Source of the DNA: Actinomycetales bacterium
Lineage (GTDB): Bacteria; Actinomycetota; Actinomycetes; Actinomycetales; Cellulomonadaceae
Assembly: GCA_012514545.1 (NCBI GenBank)
Contig: JAAZAC010000191.1
Span: 1-11,235 of the forward strand
Length of the DNA stretch: 11,235 nucleotides
Reading direction: 5' to 3'
Shown: positions 5,377 to 11,235 of the stretch, piece by piece
Layout: every line of letters begins with the position of its first letter
Numbering within the stretch: the stretch's first letter is position 1
Made by a program: the position numbers and the translations under genes
The notes under the pieces: model-generated
Told to the model about the DNA's origin: nothing
What the model saw: only the letters and a program-made list of their open reading frames with translations
Database searches by the model: none

Positions 5377-5399
5377 GCCTAGACGCCGGCCTCGATCAA
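5371..5399 (-). promoter_or_regulatory. Probable zur promoter
   Basis: Reading the minus strand, TTGATC (5399-5394), 17 bases, then GATAAT (5376-5371) form a good sigma-70-type pair. The -10 box lies inside the operator, which suggests autoregulation. Transcription would begin near 5364 and leave a leader of about 100 bases before the ATG at 5265. Confidence 0.5.
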
Positions 5400-5427
5400 G
5401 AGCCGGGTGCGAACACGAGGAGCGGCC

Positions 5428-6378
5428 ATGTCGGGACGAACGGGTCGGCGTCGGCAGACGGCGGTCGCCGCGACCGCCCTGGTGGTCGCCCTCGCCGGAT
5501 GCAGCGGGCAGGCGGTCGGGGGCGACGGCGCCTCCGTGGTCGCCACCACGACGGTGCTGGGCGACGTCGCCCGACGTGTGGCCGACTGCGGGGGGCTGGA
5601 CGTCACCACGCTCATGCCGATCGGCGCCGACCCGCACGGCTACGCGCCGTCGGCCGCGGAGCTCAGCACGCTGGTGCGCGCCGACCTCGTCGTGGCCAAC
5701 GGGCTCGGCCTCGAGGAGAGCCTTGCCTCGGCCCTGGACTCGGCGCGCCAGGACGGCGCGACGGTGCTCGAGGTGGCCCCGCTCCTCGACCCGATCCCCA
5801 TGGTCGACGCGCACGGCGACACCGGCGAGGCGGACGCGCACGACCACGGCGCGCTCGACCCGCACGTGTGGCTGGACGTGGCGCGTATGGCGGAGGCCGC
5901 CCGGCTCATCGGCGCCGAGCTCGCGGCCGTCACCGGTGACGACGCCCTCGTCGCGTGCGGCGACCGGGTGGCCGACGACCTGCTGGCGACCGACGCCGAG
6001 GTCCGGGAGATCCTCGCCGCGGTGCCGCCCGAGTCGCGGCTCCTCATCACCGACCACGCCGCTTTCGGCTACTTCGCCAGGACCTACGACTTCGAGGTGC
6101 TCGGCGTCGTCGTCCCGGGTGGCTCGACGCTCGCGGAGCCGAGCTCCGCCGAGCTCGCCGGCCTCGCACAGATCATCCGTGACACGGGCGTCCGGGCGAT
6201 CTTCGCGAACAAGGCCGATACGACGGCACTCGTCGACGCCCTCGCCGCCGAGGTAGGCCAGGTCGAGGTCGTCGAGCTGTACGTCGGAACCCTCGGACCC
6301 GAGGGGTCGGGAGCGGAGGACTACGCGACCATGATGCTCACCAACGCGCGGCTCATCGCCGCAGCCCTGTCCGAATAG
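5428..6378 (+). CDS. znuA: Zinc ABC transporter substrate-binding lipoprotein (ZnuA/TroA family)
   Basis: This is a 316-residue exported lipoprotein. A basic start (GRTGRRRQT) and hydrophobic stretch (12-21) end in the lipobox LAGC, with lipidation at C25. The cluster A-I metal-binding fold follows. H70 (ADPHGY), H146 (LDPHVWLD) and H210 (TDHAAFGYF) are the three conserved histidines. The third is typical of zinc rather than manganese binders, which have glutamate there. A short His/Asp loop (127-141, with H129, H138, H140) also favours zinc. The usual fourth ligand, an aspartate before S/T-L-G near the C-terminus, appears as glycine (G287 in LYVGTLG), so this is probably a three-histidine site. 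ATG 5428 has AGGAG five bases upstream. It is followed eight bases later by the fused permease-ATPase gene and controlled by the operator upstream. Confidence 0.93.
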   Translation: MSGRTGRRRQTAVAATALVVALAGCSGQAVGGDGASVVATTTVLGDVARRVADCGGLDVTTLMPIGADPHGYAPSAAELSTLVRADLVVANGLGLEESLASALDSARQDGATVLEVAPLLDPIPMVDAHGDTGEADAHDHGALDPHVWLDVARMAEAARLIGAELAAVTGDDALVACGDRVADDLLATDAEVREILAAVPPESRLLITDHAAFGYFARTYDFEVLGVVVPGGSTLAEPSSAELAGLAQIIRDTGVRAIFANKADTTALVDALAAEVGQVEVVELYVGTLGPEGSGAEDYATMMLTNARLIAAALSE

Positions 6379-6386
6379 GGGGCGAC

Positions 6387-8114
6387 GTGGAGCTCCTGGA
6401 CTGGTTCGTCGAGCCCTTCACCCTCGGGTTCGCCCAGCGGGCACTCGTCGGCGGGCTCCTCGCCGGGGTCATGTCGGCCGTCGTCGGCACGTGGCTCGTC
6501 CTGCGCGGCATGAGCTTCTTCGGCGACGCATTCGTCCACGGCGTCGTGCCCGGCATCGCCGCCGCCGTCGTGCTCGACGTCGACCCTCTGCTCGGCGCGG
6601 CGGCGGCGGCCGTCGTCATGGTGGCCGGCATCGACCTCGTCGACCGCCACTCCCGCCTGGGGGAGGACACGGCCATCGGTCTGCTGTTCGTCGGGATGCT
6701 GGCGCTCGGCGTCGTGATCATCTCCAGCATCGACTCCTACACGGGGAGCCTCACGTCGATCCTCTTCGGCGACGCGCTCGGAGTCATGCCCGACGACCTC
6801 GTCCACCAGGCGGTGCTGGCCGGCCTCGTGCTCGTGGTGTCCGGTCTGATGTATCGACCGTTCCTCGCGCTCGCGTTCAACCGCCAGAAGGCCGAGCTCC
6901 TCGGGCTGCGCCCCGGCCTGGCCCACGCCGTCCTCCTCGCCCTCGTCGCCGCCGCCGTCATCGGCAGCTTCCAGGCCGTCGGGACCTTGCTCGTGTTCGG
7001 CCTGCTCATCGGGCCCCCGGCGACAGCCGTCCTGCTCGTCCGCACGGTTCCGCGGATGATGCTCACGGCGGCCGGTATCTCCGTCGTCTCGGTGTGGCTC
7101 GGCCTGGTCCTCAGCCACCACCTGGGCACCGCGGCCTCGGCGACGATGGCACTCGTCCCGATCGTCGGCTTCTTCGTCGTGCTGGCAGTCGTGCGGCTCC
7201 GCGCGTTCCTGCGGGCCCGCGGCCGCGCACCCCACCACCCCCCGCGCGTGTGGCGCCGCTCGTCCGACGAGGCCGCGCCGGGTGACCCGACCCCGCCCAC
7301 CGACCTGGCGCCCCCCAGGCCCGGCCGGCGGGGCACCGCCGTCCGCGCCCAGGACGTCGTCCTGCGCTACGACGGGCACATCGCGATCGACAGGTCGTCC
7401 TTCACGGTGCCCGCCGGTGAGATCACCGCCGTCATCGGACCGAACGGGTCGGGCAAGTCCACCCTCCTGCACGCCGTCGCCGGTCTCCTGACGCCCGCCG
7501 CGGGCGCGATCGAGACTCTCGGGACCGAGCCGACGCAGGCCCGGCGGCGGGTCAGCTACGTGCTGCAGTCCATGGTCGTGCCGCCGACGACGCCGATGAC
7601 GGTGCTCGAGACGGTCATGATGGGTCGGTACCCGAGCCTCGGGTGGTTCCGGCGGCCGCGGGCCGTGGACCGGGCGGCCGTACGGGAGGCCATGCGGCGG
7701 CTGGAGATCGAACCCCTCGCGGGCCGGCACCTGGGCGAGCTCTCCGGCGGCCAGCGCCAGCGCGTCTACGTCGCGCAAGGACTGGTCCAGGACCACGACC
7801 TGCTGCTGCTCGACGAGCCGCTGACCGGTCTCGACGTCGTCTCCGCGCGCACGATCGACCGGATCATCCACGAGGAGAGGGAGCACGGCAGCACGGTGGT
7901 CCTCACCACCCACGACCTCGAGGAGGCACGGGCCGCCGACCACGTCATCCTCACAGGCGGCACGGTCGTCGCCGCGGGCCCGCCCGCCGAGGTCTGCCGC
8001 GCCGAGCCACTGATGGAGGCCTTCGGCCTGGGCAGCGTGCACGGTTGGCAGGGCTTCATCGACGACCCCGCCCACGACCCCCACGGCGACCGGCCCTCGT
8101 TCCCGGTGGGCTGA
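6387..8114 (+). CDS. Fused metal ABC transporter permease-ATPase (ZnuB-ZnuC in one chain)
   Basis: This is a 575-residue protein with two complete modules. Residues 1 to ~275 form an ABC-3 family permease (ZnuB/MntB-like), with about seven or eight hydrophobic segments and motifs such as GTWLVLRGMSFFGDAFVHGV and FGLLIGPPATAVLL. A Pro/Arg-rich linker (~276-316) leads to an ATPase. That half has Walker A GPNGSGKST (351-359), Q-loop YVLQS, signature LSGGQ (452-456), Walker B LLLLDE (472-477) and H-loop H509. Normally these are two genes. Here there is no stop between them and no ribosome site before a possible inner start, so the fusion looks genuine. The dimer would hold both membrane domains and both ATPases. 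The GTG start at 6387 follows a G-rich stretch beside the znuA stop. With znuA it forms a full importer. Confidence 0.93.
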   Translation: MELLDWFVEPFTLGFAQRALVGGLLAGVMSAVVGTWLVLRGMSFFGDAFVHGVVPGIAAAVVLDVDPLLGAAAAAVVMVAGIDLVDRHSRLGEDTAIGLLFVGMLALGVVIISSIDSYTGSLTSILFGDALGVMPDDLVHQAVLAGLVLVVSGLMYRPFLALAFNRQKAELLGLRPGLAHAVLLALVAAAVIGSFQAVGTLLVFGLLIGPPATAVLLVRTVPRMMLTAAGISVVSVWLGLVLSHHLGTAASATMALVPIVGFFVVLAVVRLRAFLRARGRAPHHPPRVWRRSSDEAAPGDPTPPTDLAPPRPGRRGTAVRAQDVVLRYDGHIAIDRSSFTVPAGEITAVIGPNGSGKSTLLHAVAGLLTPAAGAIETLGTEPTQARRRVSYVLQSMVVPPTTPMTVLETVMMGRYPSLGWFRRPRAVDRAAVREAMRRLEIEPLAGRHLGELSGGQRQRVYVAQGLVQDHDLLLLDEPLTGLDVVSARTIDRIIHEEREHGSTVVLTTHDLEEARAADHVILTGGTVVAAGPPAEVCRAEPLMEAFGLGSVHGWQGFIDDPAHDPHGDRPSFPVG

Positions 8115-8144
8115 TGGCCCCCGCGCAGCCCGGGCGGCGGTGCG

Positions 8145-8162
8145 GGTCGCCGGCCCGCGACC
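8145..8162. terminator. Candidate bidirectional terminator between convergent genes
   Basis: GGTCGC (8145-8150) and GCGACC (8157-8162) form six G/C-rich pairs around a six-base loop, in the 58-base gap between the convergent transporter and AhpD-like genes. An alternative stem (8142-8146 with 8154-8158) overlaps it. Position is the main argument. No T-run is present. Confidence 0.35.
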
Positions 8163-8172
8163 GCCTGCTCGC

Positions 8173-8535
8173 TCAGCTCAGGGCGGCGCCGGCATCGGCC
8201 GTGGCCAGCTCGTCGAGGGCCTCGAGCGCCTCGCACGCGTAGACGACGGACGGCCCGCCGCCCATGAGCACGGCGACGCCCAGGACCTCCTGGATCTCCT
8301 CCCGGGTGGCCCCCGCGGTGAGGGAGTCCTGGACGTGGCAGACGATGCAGCCCTCACACCTGACGGTCACCGCGATGCCGAGGGCGATCAGCTCCTTGGT
8401 CTTCCCGTCGAGCGCCCCGTCCGCGCCGGCCGCCTTGTGCAACTGGGCGAACCCGCCCATCGGTCCGGGGATCGCCTTGCCCAGCGCCCCCATACCGGCC
8501 ATCAGGGCGTCGTACTTCTCGCGGTAGGTGGTCAC
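8173..8535 (-). CDS. Carboxymuconolactone decarboxylase / AhpD-like family protein
   Basis: This is a 120-residue, probably all-helical protein of the CMD/AhpD group. The core reads KTKELIALGIAVTVRCEGCIVCHVQDSLTAG in successive segments, then ATREEIQEVLGVAVLMGGGPS. It contains the redox pair CxxC (RCEGC) with histidine four residues after the second cysteine, as in AhpD alkylhydroperoxidases, plus a third cysteine directly before that histidine (CxxCxxCH). The CxxC favours thiol-dependent peroxidase chemistry over lactone decarboxylation. GTG 8535 is chosen since the preceding sequence has GGAGAGG about ten bases upstream, and the family similarity begins just after it (TTYREKYDALMAG). An upstream start at 8625 would add a low-complexity stretch. 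It lies downstream of the DUF89 phosphatase on the same strand, 123 bases away, with a hairpin between. Its physiological reductant and peroxide are unknown. Confidence 0.88.
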   Translation of the reverse strand: MTTYREKYDALMAGMGALGKAIPGPMGGFAQLHKAAGADGALDGKTKELIALGIAVTVRCEGCIVCHVQDSLTAGATREEIQEVLGVAVLMGGGPSVVYACEALEALDELATADAGAALS

Positions 8536-8566
8536 GTCGACCCGTCCTCTCCTGTCGGTACGGACG

Positions 8567-8582
8567 GGGGCCGGTAGGCCCC
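8567..8582 (-). terminator. GC hairpin between DUF89 gene and AhpD-like gene
   Basis: GGGGCC (8567-8572) and GGCCCC (8577-8582) pair perfectly around four bases, about 80 bases past the DUF89 stop and 31 bases before the AhpD-like start. It may terminate the upstream transcript or attenuate the downstream one. No T-run is seen. Confidence 0.35.
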
Positions 8583-8658
8583 TCCACCACCCTCCGCCGA
8601 CACCCGACGGCACCCCGGGGACCAAGGGACCATGGTCAATCGGGGATATCGCCGCCAG

Positions 8659-9543
8659 CTACCGGGGCCCCGACTGCCGCACGACGACGCTCCCGACCGG
8701 GACGCCCACGTCGCGGGCGATGACCGGGCACTTGACCTGGAGCAGGCAGAAGACGCGGGGCCCGGCCTCGCTCAGCGTCTCATAGTTCGCCTGGCCCTTC
8801 GCGACGACCACCGGCGCCGCCTCGTAGCACGCCCGGAACTCCGGCGAGCAGAGATCCGGCGTGGTCCCGGGGGCGTCGCTGCCGGTGTCCACGACAGTGG
8901 CGCAGCCCGGCAGGCCGGCGGCCGCGGCGTCGTCGCGGGTGGCGTCGTTGAGCACCGGCCCGCCCTTGACGGCGTACCGCACGGGCACCGCGTGGGTCGT
9001 GGCGAGGGTCTCGACGAGGACCCGGTCGAACACCGTCTCGCCCGCGTTGTCGGCCAGGAAGAGGACGTGGTCCGCACCGTCGAGCGCGCCACGGAGCAGC
9101 TCGAGGTCGCGGGTGTCGAGCGGCGCCGCGAGCACCCGCTCGACGGTGGCCCACAGGTCCGGCACCTCCTCGCCGACCCCGAAGTCGATGACGTTGCCCG
9201 CGATGCTCACGCGGACCGCCGTCGCGAACGGGTCGGCGCTGGACGCCACGAGCTCCGTCAGCCGCGGGAGGAGGGCGAGCGCGGCGCGGGTGGTCGACTC
9301 CTTGACCGCCGCGTACGGGTCGCCGTGGCCGGCCTCCGCGCGGACGAGCGCGTGCACCCGGTACGCGACCTCCGGCGGGGTGGCGCCGTCGGGCAGGGCG
9401 CGGAGCAGGTCGAGCACGCCGAGGACCACGCGGCGCTGGACGCCGTCGTCCGCGCCGGCCATGCGGGCGGCCGAGAGCGCCTGTCGCACGAAGCAGGGGT
9501 AGCAGTCGAGGTACGTCCGCACCTCATGATCGTGGCCCCCCAC
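8659..9543 (-). CDS. DUF89 / ARMT1-like damage-control phosphatase family protein
   Basis: This is a protein of 294 residues, or 287 if it starts at the GTG at 9522. The DUF89 signatures appear in order: N-terminal YLDCYPCFVRQAL (11-23), GNVIDFG (116-122), LADNAGE (163-169, with D165 and N166 as likely metal ligands), VKGGPVLNDAT (192-202) and AKGQANYETL (248-257). Family members are metal-dependent phosphatases that clear damaged or surplus phosphometabolites. The compact single-domain form is the prokaryotic subfamily. Its substrate cannot be read from sequence. Neither start has a good Shine-Dalgarno. A strong hairpin (9544-9579) touches the 9543 codon, which slightly favours the inner start. 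It lies downstream of gcvTH on the same strand but is probably a separate or attenuated transcript. Confidence 0.9.
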   Translation of the reverse strand: MGGHDHEVRTYLDCYPCFVRQALSAARMAGADDGVQRRVVLGVLDLLRALPDGATPPEVAYRVHALVRAEAGHGDPYAAVKESTTRAALALLPRLTELVASSADPFATAVRVSIAGNVIDFGVGEEVPDLWATVERVLAAPLDTRDLELLRGALDGADHVLFLADNAGETVFDRVLVETLATTHAVPVRYAVKGGPVLNDATRDDAAAAGLPGCATVVDTGSDAPGTTPDLCSPEFRACYEAAPVVVAKGQANYETLSEAGPRVFCLLQVKCPVIARDVGVPVGSVVVRQSGPR

Positions 9544-9579
9544 GGTGGCCGGGACGGCGTCCCAAGGTCCCGGGCCACC
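9544..9579 (-). terminator. Strong hairpin after gcvH
   Basis: GGTGGCC (9544-9550) plus GGGAC (9551-9555) pair with GTCCC (9567-9571) and GGCCACC (9573-9579), leaving one bulged base (9572) and an 11-base loop. That is 12 pairs, mostly G/C, starting 10 bases past the gcvH stop on the minus strand. It is most likely the gcvTH terminator or an attenuator before the DUF89 gene. There is no T-run. Confidence 0.6.
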
Positions 9580-9589
9580 CGGCGGCCGG

Positions 9590-9961
9590 TCAGCCGGCCG
9601 CCTGCGCCTCGTACTCCGCCGGCGTCAGCAGCGCGCCGCGCTCCTCGACCGCCACCTTGAAGAGCCAGCCGGCGCCGTACGGGTCCGCGTTCACGACGGC
9701 GGGGTCCGCCGTCACGGCCTCGTTCACCTCGACGACGGTGCCCGACACCGGCGCGTAGAGCTCCGACACCGACTTCGTCGACTCGATCTCGCCGCACACC
9801 GCGCCCGCCGTGACGGCCGCGCCGACCTCCGGCAGCTCGACGAACACGATGTCGCCCAGCGCCGCCGTCGCGACGGCGGTGATGCCCACGGTGGCGGGCT
9901 CGTCGTCGGTCACCCACTCGTGCTCGACGGTGTACCGGAGGTTCTCGGGGATCTGGTTCAT
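9590..9961 (-). CDS. gcvH: Glycine cleavage system H protein
   Basis: This is a 123-residue lipoyl carrier of the glycine cleavage complex. It shuttles the aminomethyl group from the P protein to the T protein. The opening IPENLRYTVEHEWV and GITAVATAALGDIVFVELP are typical. The lipoylation site is K63 in GEIESTKSVSELYAPVSG, and the C-terminus DPYGAGWLFKV and LLTPAEY match the family. Length is normal. ATG 9961 follows GAGAGGA by a few bases, and only 11 bases separate it from the gcvT stop upstream, so gcvT and gcvH are one operon. The P protein gene does not follow gcvH here and must lie elsewhere or upstream of gcvT outside the window. Confidence 0.97.
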   Translation of the reverse strand: MNQIPENLRYTVEHEWVTDDEPATVGITAVATAALGDIVFVELPEVGAAVTAGAVCGEIESTKSVSELYAPVSGTVVEVNEAVTADPAVVNADPYGAGWLFKVAVEERGALLTPAEYEAQAAG

Positions 9962-9972
9962 GACGTCCTCTC

Positions 9973-11235
9973 TCAGCGGCTCGGGCGACGGTAGAACGGC
10001 AGGGAGACGACCCGCACGGGCTCGGGGCGCCCGCGCACGTCGACGGCCAGGTCCGTGCCGGGCGCCGAGACCTCGGGGGTCACGTACGCCATGGCGATCG
10101 GGTGGCCCAGCGTGGGCGACGGCGCCCCCGACGTCACGTGCCCGACGACGGCCTCCCCCCAGAGCACGGGGTAGCCCTCGCGCGGGGCGCGGCGGCCCAG
10201 GCCCTCCAGCCCGACGAGCACCCGGGCCGGCTCCGCGGTGGCGCGGGCCTCGAGCGCGGTGCGCCCGACGAACGGGAGGGGCGCGCCGTCGGGCCCGGTC
10301 TTGTCCAGGCGGACGACGCGGCCCAGGCGGGCGTCGTACGGGGTGGTCGTGCGGTCGAGCTCGTGGCCGTACAGCGGCATCCCGGCCTCGAGGCGCAGGC
10401 TGTCCCGCGCCGCCAGGCCCGCCGGCACCATGCCGAGCCGCTCGCCGCGCTCGAGCAGCGCCGCCCACACCGCGGGCGCGGACTCGGCCGCGACGAAGAG
10501 CTCGAACCCGTCCTCGCCCGTGTAGCCCGTGCGTGCCACGAGCACCGACGCCCCGGCGACCGTCGCGGGCACCGCGGCGTAGTACAGCAGGTCGTGCACC
10601 TCGGGCCCGGCGTCGCCCTCGACCACGAAGGGCACGATCTGGTCGGCGGCCGGGCCCTGCACCGCGACGAGCGCCGTCGTCGCGGTGCCGTCCGCGACGG
10701 TCACACCCTCGCCGGCGCACCGCTCGCGCAGCTCCGCGAGCACGACGGCGGTGTTCGCCGCGTTCGCGACGACGAGGAACTCCTCCGGGCCGGTCCGGTA
10801 GACGACGAGGTCGTCGAGGACCCCGCCGTCCTCGGCGCAGATCATCGTGTAGCGCGCCCGGCCGACCTCGAGCTCCGCGAGCGCGCCGACGAGCGCCCGG
10901 TCGAGCGCGGCGCCCGCGCCCGGGCCGCTCAGCCAGATCTCGCCCATGTGCGACAGGTCGAAGAGCCCGGCCACGCTGCGGACCGCGTGGTGCTCGGCGA
11001 GGTCGGAGGTGTAGCGCAGGGGCATCAGCCAGCCCGCGTACTCCACGAGGGTCGCCCCGAGCGCGACGTGCTGGTCGTGCAGCGGGCTGCGGCGGGCCGA
11101 CGCCGACGCCTCCTCCGCGTGCTCCTGCTGGGCCCGCTCCTCGCGGCGCAGGTCCCGGCGGGAGACCGGCGGGGCGTCGTCGGGCCGCGCGTCGTCGTCG
11201 GGCCGCGCGTCGTCGGGTGAGCCGGCGGGCGGCAC
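9973..11235 (-). CDS. gcvT: Glycine cleavage system T protein (aminomethyltransferase), 5' end at or beyond the right edge
   Basis: At least 420 residues are present. It transfers the methylene group from lipoyl-GcvH to tetrahydrofolate and releases ammonia. Conserved blocks are HVALGATLVEYAGWLMP (about residues 54-70), GLFDLSHMGEI, GGVLDDLVVYR (the folate-binding aspartate region), ARTGYTGEDGFELF and RDSLRLEAGMPLYGHELD. The last bases of the window can be read as a GTG start, but the frame may continue past the edge. The family normally begins near SPLHDQH. Here about 48 extra residues precede it, first an Asp/Pro/Ala repeat (encoded by 11174-11217), then a charged helix-like segment (RRDLRREERAQQEHAEEA). 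No alternative ATG or GTG exists between the edge and the core, so the extension is probably translated. It is co-transcribed with gcvH. Confidence 0.95.
   Translation of the reverse strand: MPPAGSPDDARPDDDARPDDAPPVSRRDLRREERAQQEHAEEASASARRSPLHDQHVALGATLVEYAGWLMPLRYTSDLAEHHAVRSVAGLFDLSHMGEIWLSGPGAGAALDRALVGALAELEVGRARYTMICAEDGGVLDDLVVYRTGPEEFLVVANAANTAVVLAELRERCAGEGVTVADGTATTALVAVQGPAADQIVPFVVEGDAGPEVHDLLYYAAVPATVAGASVLVARTGYTGEDGFELFVAAESAPAVWAALLERGERLGMVPAGLAARDSLRLEAGMPLYGHELDRTTTPYDARLGRVVRLDKTGPDGAPLPFVGRTALEARATAEPARVLVGLEGLGRRAPREGYPVLWGEAVVGHVTSGAPSPTLGHPIAMAYVTPEVSAPGTDLAVDVRGRPEPVRVVSLPFYRRPSR
11174..11217. repeat. Short in-frame tandem repeat in the gcvT N-terminal extension
   Basis: Units of 15 and 18 bases beginning GCGTCGTC and ending GGGCCGC follow one another, then a partial third unit. 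They encode repeated Asp-Asp-Ala-Arg-Pro-type motifs on the minus strand. The unit lengths are multiples of three, so the copy number could vary without a frameshift. Confidence 0.7.

Noticed and set aside
5266..6057. Upstream extension of the Fur-family gene to 6057 on the minus strand
   Set aside because: It would run antisense through znuA and across the Fur/Zur operator and promoters. The Fur similarity begins only after about 5190, and a ribosome site precedes ATG 5265.
7240..7330. Separate ATPase gene starting inside the linker (for example GTG near 7249)
   Set aside because: No Shine-Dalgarno sequence precedes it and no stop closes the permease frame, so a single fused product is the simpler reading.
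6321..8084. Long minus-strand open frame of 587 codons opposite the fused transporter gene
   Set aside because: Its translation is Asp/Arg/Gly/His-rich and low complexity with no domain. The plus strand carries clear permease and ATPase motifs. It is an antisense shadow of GC-rich coding DNA.
8611..8639. Minus-strand promoter for the AhpD-like gene using TTGACC (8639-8634)
   Set aside because: The hexamer is good, but the sequence 17 bases downstream is GGGGTG, which does not resemble a -10 box.
10102..11220. Plus-strand open frame of 372 codons opposite gcvT
   Set aside because: Composition is Arg/Gly/Glu-rich low complexity. The minus strand encodes an unmistakable T protein.

Overview
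The window is about 11.2 kb of very GC-rich DNA. Codons end mostly in G or C, GTG starts are frequent, and genes overlap by ATGA or sit a few bases apart. This fits a high-GC actinobacterium. Cellulomonadaceae or another Micrococcales lineage is my guess from gene style only. I see no tRNA, rRNA, CRISPR array, transposase or integrase.

Left edge (1-877). A minus-strand reading frame runs off the left edge (partial, unrecognised). It is followed by a stand-alone LuxR-type helix-turn-helix gene on the minus strand. Next is a non-coding stretch of about 340 bases with several inverted repeats. One of these is a near-perfect operator just ahead of the PadR gene. Related 8-base arms also lie in front of the luxR-type gene.

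Region 878-4816 (plus strand) is a tightly packed run: a PadR regulator, a NifX/NafY-like (dinitrogenase Fe-Mo cofactor fold) protein, two consecutive MinD/Mrp-type ATPases that each carry an inserted two-cluster ferredoxin domain, a peptide deformylase, and a DEDDh 3'-5' exonuclease. The NifX-like protein with paired ferredoxin-ATPases is an arrangement I know mainly from strict anaerobes and archaea. No nitrogenase gene is visible. The likely theme is iron-sulfur or metallocofactor handling, or redox, under PadR control, but the substrate is unknown.

Region 4783-8114 is a zinc (or related metal) uptake locus. A Fur-family regulator (probably Zur) on the minus strand is divergent from znuA, a lipoprotein with three histidine ligands. 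znuA is followed by one long gene in which the membrane permease and the ATPase are fused in a single polypeptide. A Fur/Zur-type operator sits in the only AT-rich patch of the divergent region and overlaps recognisable -10 boxes in both directions.

Region 8173-11235 is all minus strand. It runs, in transcription order, glycine cleavage T protein (gcvT, running off the right edge with an unusual acidic repeat-containing N-terminus), gcvH, a strong hairpin, a DUF89/ARMT1-like damage-control phosphatase, another hairpin, and a small AhpD-like carboxymuconolactone decarboxylase family protein.
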